From Paremcibacter congregatus (lineage in GTDB: Bacteria; Pseudomonadota; Alphaproteobacteria; Sphingomonadales; Emcibacteraceae), in NCBI RefSeq assembly GCF_006385135.1, contig NZ_CP041025.1, forward strand, positions 961,501-1,025,500: DNA of 64,000 nucleotides, given 5' to 3'. A program made the translations under genes and the position numbers. Shown here in pieces: positions 17,628 to 28,128 of the stretch. The notes beneath the pieces were generated by a model. It did no database searches, was not told the DNA's origin, and saw nothing but the letters and a program-made list of their open reading frames with translations. Numbering within the stretch: position 1 is the stretch's first letter; each line of letters begins with the position of its first letter.

Positions 17628-18688
17628 CAGCCTCCCGTACAGACCTGCTGAAACAGGCGATGAAAGAACGCATTCTGGTGCTCGACGGCGGCATGGGCAC
17701 CATGATCCAGAGCCACAAGCTGCAGGAAGTCGATTATCGCGGTGCGCGCTTTGCCGACTGGGGGCAGGATGTCAAAGGCAATAACGACTTGCTGACCCTG
17801 ACACAAGCCGAGATCATCAAGGATATCCATCGGCAATATTATACCGCCGGGGCGGATCTTGTCGAAACCAATACGTTTAATTCTACCCGGGTGTCTCAGG
17901 CCGATTACGGCATGGAAGAACTGGTCTATGAACTCAATAAACAAGGGGCAGCGATTGCTCGTGAGGTGGCCGATGAGTTTATCGCCACGGAACCGGATAA
18001 GCCACGGTTCGTGGTGGGGACGCTGGGCCCGACAAGCCGGACGGCATCTCTGTCGCCGGATGTCAATAATCCGGCTTTTCGCAATGTGACCTTTGATGAA
18101 TTGGTGGAAAATTATACCGAGGCCACCAAAGGTCTGATTGACGGCGGATCTGATGTTATTCTGATCGAAACCATTTTTGACACCCTGAACGCCAAGGCGG
18201 CGGTCTTTGCTGTTAACAAGGTATTTGAAGATACCGGAGTCACCCTGCCGATCATGATTTCCGGCACCATCACCGACGCCTCCGGCCGCACCCTGTCTGG
18301 GCAGACAGCAGAAGCCTTCTGGTATTCCCTGCGCCACGCCAAACCTTTGAGTATTGGTTTTAACTGTGCGCTCGGGGCCAAGGATTTGCGCCAGCATGTG
18401 CTGTCCGTGTCCAAGATCGCCGAAACCGGAATCTCCGCCCATCCCAATGCGGGCCTGCCCAATGAAATGGGGGAGTATGACGAGAGCCCGGAAGAAATGG
18501 CCGGTCAATTGAAAGAGTGGGCGGAAAGCGGCCTGCTGAATATCGTTGGCGGCTGTTGCGGTACAGAGCCGGAGCACATCAAAGCCATCGCCGAGGCGGT
18601 GGCGGGCGTTCCCCCGCGCAAAATTCCCACAGTAGATATCCATATGCGCCTGTCGGGCCTGGAACCTTTTGAGGTCATTCAACAATGA
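17624..18688 (+). CDS. metH: Methionine synthase, homocysteine-binding subunit (split MetH, part 1)
   Basis: 354-residue homocysteine S-methyltransferase domain corresponding to the N-terminal module of cobalamin-dependent MetH. Motifs: [17 protein letters not shown] at the start, [20 protein letters not shown], and the zinc-binding cysteines in [10 protein letters not shown] and [12 protein letters not shown] near the C-terminus. The ATG at 17624 follows AAGGAGAAAT and overlaps the metF stop, so it is preferred to the open frame extending upstream to 17507 inside metF. It overlaps part 2 by ATGA. Many alphaproteobacteria carry this split form; the two proteins together make one enzyme. Confidence 0.94.
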   Translation: MTASRTDLLKQAMKERILVLDGGMGTMIQSHKLQEVDYRGARFADWGQDVKGNNDLLTLTQAEIIKDIHRQYYTAGADLVETNTFNSTRVSQADYGMEELVYELNKQGAAIAREVADEFIATEPDKPRFVVGTLGPTSRTASLSPDVNNPAFRNVTFDELVENYTEATKGLIDGGSDVILIETIFDTLNAKAAVFAVNKVFEDTGVTLPIMISGTITDASGRTLSGQTAEAFWYSLRHAKPLSIGFNCALGAKDLRQHVLSVSKIAETGISAHPNAGLPNEMGEYDESPEEMAGQLKEWAESGLLNIVGGCCGTEPEHIKAIAEAVAGVPPRKIPTVDIHMRLSGLEPFEVIQQ

Positions 18689-21318
18689 AAAAGAGTAGTA
18701 TTTTTATCAATGTCGGGGAGCGGACCAATGTCACCGGCTCGGCGAAGTTCAAGAAACTGATCCTGAATGGTGATTTTTCCGAAGCACTGGATGTGGCGCG
18801 TCAACAGGTCGAGGCCGGGGCGCAGATCATCGACGTCAATATGGACGAAGCCATGCTCGACAGTCAGGAGGCGATGGTCACTTTCCTCAACCTGATTGCC
18901 TCGGAACCGGATATCTCCCGCGTGCCGGTGATGATCGACAGTTCCAAATGGTCGGTGATCGAGGCGGGTTTGAAATGCGTGCAGGGCAAGGCGATCGTCA
19001 ACAGTATTTCCATGAAGGAAGGTAAGGAGCCTTTTATCCAGCAGGCAAAGCTGATCAAGGAATATGGCGCCGCCGCGGTGGTCATGGCCTTTGACGAGCA
19101 GGGCCAGGCTGATACCTGTGCCCGTAAAGTGGAGATCTGTACCAATTCCTATAATATTCTGGTGGATGAAGTGGGATTTCCGCCGGAAGATATTATCTTT
19201 GACCCTAATATTTTTGCCATCGCCACCGGTATTGAAGAACATAACAATTACGGCGTCGATTTTATCGAAGCCACCCGCAAGATCAAGGAAACGCTACCTT
19301 ATTGCCATATTTCTGGCGGGGTGAGTAACGTATCGTTCTCTTTCCGGGGCAACAACCCGGTGCGTGAAGCCATGCACAGCGTTTTTCTCTATCACGCCAT
19401 TCAGGCGGGGATGGATATGGGGATTGTTAATGCCGGTCTGATCACGGTCTATTCCGAGATTGAACCGGAATTGCGCGAACGGGTCGAGGACGTGATCCTC
19501 AACCGCCGCGAGGACGCCACCGACCGGCTGCTGGAGATAGCCGACAAATTCAAGGGCGAGAAAGGCGTGCAGCTCACCGAAGATCTGAGCTGGCGCGAAG
19601 GGCCGGTTGAGCAACGGCTGTCCCATGCGCTGGTCAAGGGCATCACCGCCTATATTATCGAAGATACCGAAGAAGCCAGGACACTGGCGGACAAGCCACT
19701 CGACGTGATCGAGGGCCCGCTGATGGCCGGGATGAATGTGGTGGGCGACCTGTTTGGCTCCGGCCAGATGTTCCTGCCCCAGGTGGTGAAGTCGGCCCGG
19801 GTGATGAAACAGGCGGTGGCCCATTTGCTGCCCTTCATTGAGGCGGAGAAGGAAAAATCCGGTGGGGTCAGCACCAAGGGCAAGATCCTGATGGCGACGG
19901 TCAAAGGCGATGTGCATGACATCGGCAAGAATATTGTCGGGGTGGTGCTGCAATGTAATAACTACGAGATCGTCGATCTCGGGGTGATGGTGCCTTACGA
20001 CCGAATTTTGAAGACCGCCATTGAGGAAAAGGTGGATATTATCGGCCTGTCCGGCCTGATCACGCCGTCGCTGGAAGAAATGGCCCAGGTGGCCGAGGAA
20101 ATGCAGCGTCAGGAATTCACCATTCCACTGATGATTGGCGGGGCGACGACCTCGAAGATTCATACGGCGGTGAAAATCGCGCCACATTATGAAGAACCGG
20201 TGATCCATGTGCTTGATGCGTCGCGCGCGGTGGGGGTGGCCAGTAATCTGCTCAGCAACACACTGAAAAAGGATTATGTTACCCAGGTCGCCAATGAATA
20301 TCAGGACATGCGGGACCGGCACGCCCGCGGCTCCAAAAAAGACAACCGGGTGACGATTCAGCAGGCGCGGGACAATAAATTCCCCATCGACTGGACCGGT
20401 TACGAGGCACCTAAGCCAGGTTTTCTCGGCCAGAAATCTTTCGATGATTATGATCTCGGAAAGCTGGTGGACCGCATCGACTGGACACCCTTTTTCCGTA
20501 CCTGGGAACTGGCGGGAAATTATCCCAAGATCCTTACCGACAATGTGGTGGGCGAGACGGCGACGAATCTGTTCCGTGACGCGGAAGCGATGCTAAGACG
20601 TATCGTCGACGAGAAATGGTTGCGCGCCCGGGCCTCGATCGGTTTCTGGCCGGCCCAGTCCGTCGGCGACGATGTGGAGCTTTATAGCAATGAGGACCGC
20701 GCGGAAGTGTTGCTGCAGGTGCCCTTCCTGCGTCAGCAGATGAAGAAGCGTGAGGGCAGTTTTAACATGTGCCTGGCGGACTTTATTGCGCCCAAAGACA
20801 GCGGCGTCGCCGATTATATGGGCGGTTTCGTGGTCACTGCCGGCATCGGCATCGAGGAAAAACTGAAAGAGTTCCAGGCGACCCACGATGACTATAACGA
20901 TATCCTGTTGAAATCCCTGGCGGACCGGTTGGCGGAAGCCTTTGCCGAGCATATGCATGAATGTGTCCGTAAGGAGCATTGGGGCTATGCGGCGGGCGAG
21001 AACCTGAGCAACGCGGAATTGATCAAGGAGAAATATGCAGGCATTCGTCCGGCGCCCGGTTACCCGGCCTGTCCCGATCACACGACGAAACCGGCGCTGT
21101 TTGACCTTCTTGATGCGCCTAATCAGGCGGGCGTGACCCTGACCGACAGTATGGCCATGTTGCCGGTGTCCTCGGTATCGGGTTATTATTTCAGCCATGC
21201 GCAAAGCCAGTATTTCGGTCTGGGTAAGATGGGGATGGATCAGCTGGAAGATTACGCCAAACGTCGTGGGATCGAGATCACCATCGCCAAACGCTGGCTG
21301 GCGAGCAATCTGGCGTGA
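18685..21318 (+). CDS. metH: Methionine synthase, folate/B12/activation subunit (split MetH, part 2)
   Basis: 877 residues carrying the remaining MetH modules. The pterin-binding domain comes first ([34 protein letters not shown]). The B12 cap follows (residues about 320-400) and then the cobalamin-binding Rossmann domain with the DxHxxG motif in [16 protein letters not shown], whose His is the lower axial ligand. The C-terminal SAM-dependent reactivation domain has [20 protein letters not shown], a shifted form of the usual RxxxGYxPA motif. It starts inside the stop of part 1 (ATGA) and ends LASNLA. No frameshift separates the two parts, so the split is a true gene fission. Confidence 0.95.
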   Translation: MKKSSIFINVGERTNVTGSAKFKKLILNGDFSEALDVARQQVEAGAQIIDVNMDEAMLDSQEAMVTFLNLIASEPDISRVPVMIDSSKWSVIEAGLKCVQGKAIVNSISMKEGKEPFIQQAKLIKEYGAAAVVMAFDEQGQADTCARKVEICTNSYNILVDEVGFPPEDIIFDPNIFAIATGIEEHNNYGVDFIEATRKIKETLPYCHISGGVSNVSFSFRGNNPVREAMHSVFLYHAIQAGMDMGIVNAGLITVYSEIEPELRERVEDVILNRREDATDRLLEIADKFKGEKGVQLTEDLSWREGPVEQRLSHALVKGITAYIIEDTEEARTLADKPLDVIEGPLMAGMNVVGDLFGSGQMFLPQVVKSARVMKQAVAHLLPFIEAEKEKSGGVSTKGKILMATVKGDVHDIGKNIVGVVLQCNNYEIVDLGVMVPYDRILKTAIEEKVDIIGLSGLITPSLEEMAQVAEEMQRQEFTIPLMIGGATTSKIHTAVKIAPHYEEPVIHVLDASRAVGVASNLLSNTLKKDYVTQVANEYQDMRDRHARGSKKDNRVTIQQARDNKFPIDWTGYEAPKPGFLGQKSFDDYDLGKLVDRIDWTPFFRTWELAGNYPKILTDNVVGETATNLFRDAEAMLRRIVDEKWLRARASIGFWPAQSVGDDVELYSNEDRAEVLLQVPFLRQQMKKREGSFNMCLADFIAPKDSGVADYMGGFVVTAGIGIEEKLKEFQATHDDYNDILLKSLADRLAEAFAEHMHECVRKEHWGYAAGENLSNAELIKEKYAGIRPAPGYPACPDHTTKPALFDLLDAPNQAGVTLTDSMAMLPVSSVSGYYFSHAQSQYFGLGKMGMDQLEDYAKRRGIEITIAKRWLASNLA

Positions 21319-21364
21319 GCGGGACCGCTTAGCAGCAGGAGGTATCACAACAGGATGTGTTGTC

Positions 21365-22051
21365 GTGGAAAGTAAAAAAATTATCGGGCAGGGGGCGGTG
21401 GCGCTGTCCTCACTTCTGGCGGTGCAGGGCCGGAACTGTTCAGAAATGCATTTTGTGGATTGTCAGTTTGCAGATATGGATTTTCTGGACGTTGATTTTT
21501 CCGGTAGTCGTTTCGAAAACTGCCATTTCACGGCCTGTCGGTTTGACGGTTCCGATCTTTCCGACAGCATTTGGCATAAATGTCAGGCAATTGGGGGGTA
21601 TTTTTGTGATGTCAACGCCACGGATGCCCGTTTTACCCGAGGCAATTTTAGCAATACGGACTGGACAGGGGCCACCTTGACCAGCACGGCGTTTGAGGAT
21701 TGCAAACTCATCGGGGGGCATTTTGAGCGGGTTTCAACATATGGGATGGTGTTGCGTCAATGCCGCCTCGCCAGTGCTTTCCTGCGGGGGATCTCCTTTT
21801 ACAAAAGTCAACTTGATGAGGTTGATTTCTCGGATGCGGACCTTGATGGCGCTGACTTCCAAAAGGCGGTCTTTGTGAATTGCTCCCTGCGTCAGGCGGC
21901 GTTGGCGACCGCAAAATTCGCCGGTGCGGATTTGCGGGGGTGTGATTTGGGGCCATTGTCCCTGACGGATGCCCGTCAATTCCGTCAGGCCGTGATTTCC
22001 CATAATCAAGCCGCTGATCTGCTGCGCGGTATTGGACTGGTCGTGATGTGA
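21365..22051 (+). CDS. Pentapeptide-repeat protein
   Basis: About 228 residues made largely of A(D/N)LXX-type repeats that fold as a right-handed beta-helix (MHFVDCQFADMDFLDVDFSG, CRFDGSDLSDSIW, VDFSDADLDGADFQKAVF, AKFAGADLRGCDLGPLSL). No signal peptide or membrane segment is visible. The GTG at 21365 (VESKKIIGQ) with CAGGA 9 nt before it is the best start after the metH2 stop; the open frame extends upstream into metH2. A stronger AGGAGG (21337-21342) is poorly spaced for it, so the exact start is uncertain. Cytoplasmic pentapeptide proteins include topoisomerase-protecting Qnr-like forms, but nothing here supports a specific function. Confidence 0.75.
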   Translation: MESKKIIGQGAVALSSLLAVQGRNCSEMHFVDCQFADMDFLDVDFSGSRFENCHFTACRFDGSDLSDSIWHKCQAIGGYFCDVNATDARFTRGNFSNTDWTGATLTSTAFEDCKLIGGHFERVSTYGMVLRQCRLASAFLRGISFYKSQLDEVDFSDADLDGADFQKAVFVNCSLRQAALATAKFAGADLRGCDLGPLSLTDARQFRQAVISHNQAADLLRGIGLVVM

Positions 22052-22103
22052 GGTACTGCTGTTATATCTTGACTTTAGACCCTGCATTTGATTCTCTGCT
22101 TTT

Positions 22104-22712
22104 ATGACATATCAAAAACCCATTTTGCTGCTGAGCTTTATCCTTTTGGCCTCCTGCTCAACCACGCCGCCGCGCAATATCACCAATAGCTGTGATATTT
22201 TTCAGGAGAAGAGCGGTTGGTACAAGGCGATGAAGCGGGTGCAGAAACGCTACGGCACGCCGATTCATGTACAGTTGGCGATCATGCGGCAGGAATCGAG
22301 CTTCAAGCACAATGCCCGCACCGAACGGACGCATATCTTGTGGGTTATTCCCTGGGGACGCAAATCGACGGCTTACGGTTACGCTCAGGTGAAGGATGGG
22401 ACCTGGGATTGGTACAAACAGAAAACCGGCAACCGCGGCGCAGACCGGGATGATTTTAATGATGCGGCGGATTTCATCGGCTGGTACACGACAGTCAGTC
22501 AGAAGACGCTGGGCATTTCAAAATGGGATGCTGAAAATCAATATCTCGCCTATCATGAAGGCCACGGCGGTTTTAAACGCAAGACATATCGCAAAAAGGC
22601 TTGGCTTATGAAGGTGGCGAAGAAGGTCAAGCGCAACAGCCTGCAATATGCCGCCCAACTGAAAAAATGTGAAAATGACCTGGATCGCGGTTTCTGGCTC
22701 TGGCCGTTTTAG
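22104..22712 (+). CDS. Lipoprotein lytic transglycosylase (SLT domain)
   Basis: 202-residue lipoprotein with a lysozyme-like transglycosylase domain that cleaves peptidoglycan glycan strands. The signal sequence ends in the lipobox LLASC (Cys18). The catalytic motif is AIMRQESSFKHNA with Glu64 as the likely acid, followed by GYAQVKDGTWDWYKQKTG and YLAYHEGHGGFKRKTY. Ser at +2 of the lipobox would favour the outer membrane by the E. coli rule. Its stop overlaps that of the convergent gene at 22709 by 4 nt. It resembles EmtA/MltE-size enzymes, but I would not assign a symbol. Confidence 0.82.
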   Translation: MTYQKPILLLSFILLASCSTTPPRNITNSCDIFQEKSGWYKAMKRVQKRYGTPIHVQLAIMRQESSFKHNARTERTHILWVIPWGRKSTAYGYAQVKDGTWDWYKQKTGNRGADRDDFNDAADFIGWYTTVSQKTLGISKWDAENQYLAYHEGHGGFKRKTYRKKAWLMKVAKKVKRNSLQYAAQLKKCENDLDRGFWLWPF

Positions 22713-23041
22713 GCGGTAGTGTCCTCCGCCTCGAAGGAATACTCCCGCTCTACCAGCGCGATGCGGGTGGTGTAGCTTTTATACCATTTCTCGCGGCCGG
22801 CATTTTGCGCAGCGGTATGTTCGCTGACGGCTTTCCAGGCCTTGATGCTCTCCAGGTCTCGCCAGTAGGAGACCGAGATCCCGTCTTTGTTTTCCCGCAC
22901 CGACTCAAAGCCGAGATAGCCCGGCTGCTCGGCGGCAAGAGCCACCATCCGATCCGCTGTCTCCGCATAGCCCGGTTCAAAATCTGTCCGGACATTAGTG
23001 AAGATCACGGCGTAATAGGGCGGTTTTGGGGCTTGATTCAT
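22709..23041 (-). CDS. Antibiotic biosynthesis monooxygenase (ABM) domain protein
   Basis: Small ferredoxin-like protein, about 110 residues, of the ABM superfamily. It reads YYAVIFTNVRTDFEPGYAET, then AEQPGYLGFESVRENKDGIS and VSYWRDLESIKAWK, ending near HTAAQNAGREKWYKSYTTR. These are hallmarks of the family, which includes small heme-degrading or quinol monooxygenases and many uncharacterised members. The ATG at 23041 is chosen because GAGAAG precedes it and the domain starts there; the frame is open up to 23128. It sits tail-to-tail with the transglycosylase and 96 nt downstream of the amidohydrolase on the same strand. The substrate cannot be told. Confidence 0.75.
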   Translation of the reverse strand: MNQAPKPPYYAVIFTNVRTDFEPGYAETADRMVALAAEQPGYLGFESVRENKDGISVSYWRDLESIKAWKAVSEHTAAQNAGREKWYKSYTTRIALVEREYSFEAEDTTA

Positions 23042-23137
23042 GTTGCGCTTCTCATGCGTTAATATGGTGGCTGTCATTTTCTGGGGGTTAGGCATATCAG
23101 GGCCGCAGTATGCACCGCGACCCGTCAACTATGGTTA

Positions 23138-24463
23138 TCATTCCACAGCGATCCGGCCTTGCGCCATGACGAAGCTCGGGGTGCGCAGGGTTAAAATATT
23201 TTCAAGCGGATTGCCGGCGGCCGCTATAATATCGGCTGACTTGCCCTTTTCCAATGTACCAATCTGATCCGCGCGGTCGGCGAGTTCCGCCGCGTTGACG
23301 GTGGCAGCGACAAGAACAGCCTGTTCCGGCATGCCGGCTTCGACCATGAGTTCCAGTTCTCGGCCATTGATGCCATGTTTGCTGACCCCGCTGTCGGTGC
23401 CAAAGGCGATTTTGACCCCGCCTTCATAGGCGCGTTTTAGCATGTCCAGCATGCGCGGGCCGACCCGTTTGGCCTTGTCGGCGACCGCCGGAATGAAGAA
23501 GCCCGGTTTGTTTTCGGCAATTTCTGCGACCGTCACACCGGCGAGAACTGTCGGCACCAGATAAGCGCCGGTTTTCTTGAACAGTTTGATGGTGTCCTTA
23601 TCGAGATAGGTGCCATGTTCGATGCTGTCGACGCCGGCGCGCAAGGCGGCCTCGATCCCGCCCTTACCGTGGGCATGAGCGGCAACCTTGCGGCCCATGG
23701 CGTGGGCGCTTTCTACAATGGCGGCCTGTTCCACATCGGTGAACTGCTGTCCGGTGCCGGTGGCGATTTTGCTCAGAACCCCGCCGGTGGCGACATATTT
23801 AATCATATCGGCGCCGTATTTAATTTGATCGCGTACCGCGTGGCGGCAAGCATCGGCGCCGTCGCAGATGCCACTATCGGGGTCGCCAAAAACATCCGGA
23901 CGGTAGCCGTTATGATCGCCATGTCCGCCGGTGGGGGAAATGGTCAATCCCCCCGCGACGATGCGGGGACCCAGAGTGAGACCTTTCTGGATGCCGTCCC
24001 GTAAGGCGAAAACCGCTTCACGGGGGCCGCCGACATTGCGTATGGTCGTGAAGCCGGCGTTCAGCACCCGGCGGGCATAAACCGCGCCTTCCAGAACATA
24101 GTCTGATTCTGTCATCGTGACGGCGTCAAGGCGGCCCCGGGGGCTCAATTCACCGGTGATGTGGGTATGGCTGTCGATCATGCCGGCCATGACGAACTGA
24201 TCTTTCAGGTCAATGATTTTCGGGTCTGTGACGCCTTCCGCTGTGGCCAGATAACCGGCCTTGATATCAACGATCTTGTCATTTTTGATCAGTATTGTTT
24301 GCTCTGTCGTGGGCTTTTTCCGGGCGTCGGCGAGCAGGGTGCCCGCATGAATCAGAGTCCAGTTATCTTTTTTCGCCTCTTCCGCCAGCGTCGCCGGGGT
24401 GAAAAGGCCAAGGCCGAATGTCGCGCCGAGAAGGCCCGAGATGAGTTTCTGCTTATAGGTCAT
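23138..24463 (-). CDS. Exported metal-dependent amidohydrolase (imidazolonepropionase/prolidase-like)
   Basis: 441-residue amidohydrolase-superfamily enzyme with a signal peptide (MTYKQKLISGLLGATFGLGL, cut near TLAEE), so periplasmic. Metal ligands are seen in GMIDSHTH, a Lys/His region in KYVATGG, the HxH of AAHAHGKGGIEAAL, SIEHGTYLD and the catalytic Asp in IAFGTDSG. These are features of exported Xaa-Pro or imidazolonepropionase-related members. The ATG at 24463 is preferred to the upstream ATG at 24493 because GGGAG precedes it and the signal peptide starts there. It follows the 5-oxoprolinase gene on the same strand (59-nt gap), so both may process peptide-derived compounds. The exact substrate is not determinable. 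Confidence 0.87.
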   Translation of the reverse strand: MTYKQKLISGLLGATFGLGLFTPATLAEEAKKDNWTLIHAGTLLADARKKPTTEQTILIKNDKIVDIKAGYLATAEGVTDPKIIDLKDQFVMAGMIDSHTHITGELSPRGRLDAVTMTESDYVLEGAVYARRVLNAGFTTIRNVGGPREAVFALRDGIQKGLTLGPRIVAGGLTISPTGGHGDHNGYRPDVFGDPDSGICDGADACRHAVRDQIKYGADMIKYVATGGVLSKIATGTGQQFTDVEQAAIVESAHAMGRKVAAHAHGKGGIEAALRAGVDSIEHGTYLDKDTIKLFKKTGAYLVPTVLAGVTVAEIAENKPGFFIPAVADKAKRVGPRMLDMLKRAYEGGVKIAFGTDSGVSKHGINGRELELMVEAGMPEQAVLVAATVNAAELADRADQIGTLEKGKSADIIAAAGNPLENILTLRTPSFVMAQGRIAVE

Positions 24464-24481
24464 ATCTGCTCCCAAGGTTAA

Positions 24482-24493
24482 TTGATTAATCAA
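24482..24493. promoter_or_regulatory. Palindrome upstream of the amidohydrolase
   Basis: TTGATTAATCAA is a perfect 12-nt palindrome 19 nt before the amidohydrolase start and 30 nt after the 5-oxoprolinase stop. It is a possible operator, but short palindromes occur by chance in AT-rich gaps. Confidence 0.25.
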
Positions 24494-24522
24494 CTATATA
24501 AAAAAATCTTCTTATTGCCAGT

Positions 24523-27500
24523 TTATTCTGCCTCTTTTTGTGCCGTTCCGCAACCACCGCCACCGGGGGTTTCGATAATCAGAACATCACCGGGTTGCAT
24601 TTGCGTTTCTGCTGCAGAGGCGAGCATTTCTTCTGTTCCGTTTGTGCGCATGACTTTGTTGACGCCGCAAAGACCATCTTCTCCGCCGTCAAGTCCTGCC
24701 GGTGGAACCCGGCGATGGTTGGCGATGATCGCCGCCGTCATCGGATGATTGAAGCGGATATGGCGGATCACGCCGTCACCGCCGCGATGCTGGCCGTGTC
24801 CACCACTGCCGTGGCGGATTTCGAAAGTCTCCAAAGTCACCGGATAACGCCATTCCAGCACTTCCGGGTCGGTGAGGCGGCTGTTGGTCATATGGGACTG
24901 GACGGCGCTCGCCCCGTCATTGTCATGGGTGGCACCCATGCCGCCGGCGAGGGTTTCGTAATATTGAAACTCATCATCGCCAAAGGTCAGGTTATTCATA
25001 GTGCCCTGGGCCGCCGCCATGACGTCAAGGGCGAGAAACAAAGCGTTGACCACCGACTGGGACGGCTCGACATTGCCCGCGACCACGGCGGCGGGGGGCA
25101 GGGGGTTGAGCATTGAGCCTTTAGGCACAATAATTTCGATCGGTTTCAGGCAGCCTTCGTTGAGGGGGATATCATCCTCTACCAGACAACGGAAGACATA
25201 GAGCACCGCCGCGCGGCAGACCGCCAGCGGGGCGTTGAAATTGCTGTCGAGCTGGGCGCTGGTGCCGGTGAAGTCGACGCGGGCTGTACGGGCGGTGGCA
25301 TTGATGGTGATCCTGACCCGAATATGGGCGCCGTTATCCAGCGGATAGTCATACGACCCGTCACGCAAGACCTCGATTACCCGGCGCACGGCTTCCTCGG
25401 CGTTATCCTGCACATGCGTCATATAGGCGCGCACCACCGGCAGGGTGAATTCACGGATCATCCGGTCGAGCTCACGCGCGCCCTTTTCATTGGCGGCGAT
25501 CTGGGCCTTGAGATCGGCGATATTCTGATCCGGGTTGCGGGCGGGCCAGCGACCGGAGCGGAGTTTCTGGCGCAGGGCGGTTTCCTGAAATTCCCCATTA
25601 TGGGTAAGGTGGAAATTATCAAACAAAATGCCTTCCTCGTCGATATGGCGCGATAGGGGCGGCATGGAACCGGGGGTGATGCCGCCGATATCCGCATGAT
25701 GGCCGCGGGTGGCGAGGTAGAATAGCGGTGCTTGCTCCTTATCCGCATCGAAATAGGGGGTGACCACGGTCATGTCGGGCAGATGGGTGCCGCCGTGATA
25801 AGGATCATTGAGCAGGTAACAATCGCCGCGCCGCATCTCGCCCCGGTTGGCGGCGATGACGGCTTTGACGCTGGCCCCCATACTGCCGAGATGCACGGGC
25901 ATATGCGGGGCGTTGGCCACCAGATTGCCCGCGCTGTCAAACAGGGCGCAGGAAAAATCGAGCCGTTCCTTCATATTGACCGAATGGGCGACCTTTTCCA
26001 GCACTGCCCCCATCTGTTCGGCGATGGACATGAACAGGTTATTGAAAATCTCCAGCATCACCGGATCGGCCTCGGTGCCGATGGCGGCGCGGCGTTCGAT
26101 CGGAGTGATGCGCTCGAGGATCAGGTTATTCTGCTCATCAATCCGCGCCTGCCAACCGGGCTCCACCAGGTTGGTGCCATGATCCTCCAAAATCACCGCC
26201 GGGCCAGAGACGGGCGCGCCGGGGGCCAGTTGATCGCGATGCCATCTGGGGCAGTCTTTTATCCGGCCGTCAAGATGGATCTGCTGTCGGGCGGCGGTCT
26301 GGGATCTGTCCGGGGGTTGTTTTGCAGCGGGTGTGACGGTGCCGCCGCCACCGTATGCCTCGACGGTGACCGCTTCGACGATCAGGATTTTCTCGGGCGA
26401 GATAAAGCCGAACTGCTGGCGATGCTGCTGCTCGAAATCATTCTGAATTTCCCTCAGTGTGCCGAGCGGCACCTGTAATGTGCTGTCGCTGCCGGCATAT
26501 TTGATCTGCAGGTTTTTGAGAGTGTCGATTTTGGCGACATTCTGGTCTTGCAGATCCTGTCGCGCGGCCCTCTCAAGATCGTCGATACATCTGGTGACTT
26601 CGGTGAGGTTTCGGGCGTCAAGCGGCTGTTCGATGGCCTGTTCCTTCAGGCTACGCAGGTCGGCGAGCCCCATGCCGTAAGCCGACAATACCCCGGCGAG
26701 GGGATGCAGGAAGATACGTTTCATGCCGAGCCGGTCGGCGACCTTGCAGGCATGTTGCCCGCCGGCGCCGCCAAAGCTGACCAGGGTATAGTCGCTGACG
26801 TCATAGCCGCGCTGGGTGGATATTTTCTTGATCGCGGTGGCCATGTTCTCGACCGCAATGGCGAGAAAGCCCTCGGCAATCTCCTCGAGAGTGGGCTCTG
26901 GGCGGCCACTGGCGGTGATCGCGTCGGCGATTTCCTGAAATCTGGCGGTGACAATCTCCCGGTCGAGGGGGTGATCTCCCGTAGGGCCGAAGACGTTGGG
27001 AAAGCTCTTGGGATCAATACGACCCAGCAGGATATTACAGTCGGTGACGGTCAACGGGCCGCCGCGGCGATATCCGGCGGGACCAGGATTGGCTCCGGCG
27101 CTGTCGGGGCCGACGCGAAAGCGGCTGCCGTCAAAGGTGAGGATCGAACCGCCTCCGGCGGCCACCGTGTGGATATGCATCATCGGCACCCGCATGCGCA
27201 CCCCGGCGACCTGGGTGTCGAAACTGCGTTCATAGCTGCCGTTATAATGGGTGACGTCGGTGCTGGTGCCGCCCATGTCAAAACCGATCAGACGGGTATA
27301 ACCGGACTGGGCCGCCGTCTTGACTGCGCCAACGATACCGCCCGCCGGACCGGAGAGGATGGCGTCCTTGCCGTGGAAGTGATCCGCATGGGCGAGCCCG
27401 CCGTTGGATTGCATGAAATAGAGCGGCACGCCGGGCAAGGCCTGCTGCACCCGGTTGCGGTAGCGCAGCAGGATCGGGCTGAGATAGGCGTCGACCACGG

Positions 27501-28128
27501 TGGTGTCGCCGCGGCTGACCAGCTTCATCAGGGGGCTGGTCACATGGCTGAGGGAAATTTGTCGAAAGCCGACCTGCCCGGCGAGGGCGCCGATCTGTTG
27601 CTCATGATCCGGATAGCGGTAACCATGCAGGGTGACAACGGAAACCGCATCAATGCCCATGGCGTACGCGTCTTGCAGTGCAGGCTTTAGGGCGGTGAGC
27701 TTCAGGGGGGTCTCAATTTCCCCGTGGGCGCTGATCCGTTCCTCGACCTCGATGACTTTTTCATAAAGCAATTCCGGCAGTTGCACATCGAGGGCGAAAA
27801 GGTCAGGCCGGTTCTGATAGCCGATGCGCAGGGCGTCGCGGAAGCCTTTGGTGATTACCAGCAGGGTGCGGTCGCCCTTGCGCTCCAGCAGGGCGTTGGT
27901 GGCGACGGTGGTGCCCATCTTGACGGCGGCGACGCGACGTGCCGGAATGGGATCATCCTTGCCGAGCCCGAGAAAGTCTCGGATGCCCTGCAGGGCGGCG
28001 TCTTCATAGTGCTCGGGATTTTCCGACAGAAGTTTATGGCTATGCAGCGCGCCATCCGGCGCCATCGCCACCACATCGGTGAAGGTCCCGCCGCGATCAA
28101 TCCAGAACTGCCATTTTTTATTTTTCAA
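24523..28128 (-). CDS. 5-oxoprolinase / hydantoinase A-B fusion protein
   Basis: About 1201 residues joining a HyuA-like ATPase half (residues about 1-690: [70 protein letters not shown]) and a HyuB-like half (from about 710: [54 protein letters not shown]). This layout and length match eukaryotic-type and bacterial ATP-dependent 5-oxoprolinases, which open pyroglutamate to glutamate. Hydantoinase or acetophenone carboxylase relatives cannot be excluded. Start: TTG 28128 with CGGAG 7 nt upstream is preferred to ATG 28155, which has no ribosome site. Either start lies inside the end of the upstream gene, implying translational coupling. Confidence 0.88.
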   Translation of the reverse strand: MKNKKWQFWIDRGGTFTDVVAMAPDGALHSHKLLSENPEHYEDAALQGIRDFLGLGKDDPIPARRVAAVKMGTTVATNALLERKGDRTLLVITKGFRDALRIGYQNRPDLFALDVQLPELLYEKVIEVEERISAHGEIETPLKLTALKPALQDAYAMGIDAVSVVTLHGYRYPDHEQQIGALAGQVGFRQISLSHVTSPLMKLVSRGDTTVVDAYLSPILLRYRNRVQQALPGVPLYFMQSNGGLAHADHFHGKDAILSGPAGGIVGAVKTAAQSGYTRLIGFDMGGTSTDVTHYNGSYERSFDTQVAGVRMRVPMMHIHTVAAGGGSILTFDGSRFRVGPDSAGANPGPAGYRRGGPLTVTDCNILLGRIDPKSFPNVFGPTGDHPLDREIVTARFQEIADAITASGRPEPTLEEIAEGFLAIAVENMATAIKKISTQRGYDVSDYTLVSFGGAGGQHACKVADRLGMKRIFLHPLAGVLSAYGMGLADLRSLKEQAIEQPLDARNLTEVTRCIDDLERAARQDLQDQNVAKIDTLKNLQIKYAGSDSTLQVPLGTLREIQNDFEQQHRQQFGFISPEKILIVEAVTVEAYGGGGTVTPAAKQPPDRSQTAARQQIHLDGRIKDCPRWHRDQLAPGAPVSGPAVILEDHGTNLVEPGWQARIDEQNNLILERITPIERRAAIGTEADPVMLEIFNNLFMSIAEQMGAVLEKVAHSVNMKERLDFSCALFDSAGNLVANAPHMPVHLGSMGASVKAVIAANRGEMRRGDCYLLNDPYHGGTHLPDMTVVTPYFDADKEQAPLFYLATRGHHADIGGITPGSMPPLSRHIDEEGILFDNFHLTHNGEFQETALRQKLRSGRWPARNPDQNIADLKAQIAANEKGARELDRMIREFTLPVVRAYMTHVQDNAEEAVRRVIEVLRDGSYDYPLDNGAHIRVRITINATARTARVDFTGTSAQLDSNFNAPLAVCRAAVLYVFRCLVEDDIPLNEGCLKPIEIIVPKGSMLNPLPPAAVVAGNVEPSQSVVNALFLALDVMAAAQGTMNNLTFGDDEFQYYETLAGGMGATHDNDGASAVQSHMTNSRLTDPEVLEWRYPVTLETFEIRHGSGGHGQHRGGDGVIRHIRFNHPMTAAIIANHRRVPPAGLDGGEDGLCGVNKVMRTNGTEEMLASAAETQMQPGDVLIIETPGGGGCGTAQKEAE

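Noticed and set aside
17549-18685. 378-codon open frame on the minus strand
   Set aside because: Antisense to the well-supported metH part 1, with no recognisable family.
24482-24493. TTGATTAATCAA as a strong regulator site
   Set aside because: Kept only as a low-confidence feature: a 12-nt AT-rich palindrome is too likely by chance and no second copy was noticed nearby.
26548-27690. 380-codon open frame on the plus strand
   Set aside because: It is the antisense shadow of the 5-oxoprolinase gene; GC-rich genes often leave long open antisense frames, and the product is low-complexity Gly/Ala/Asp.
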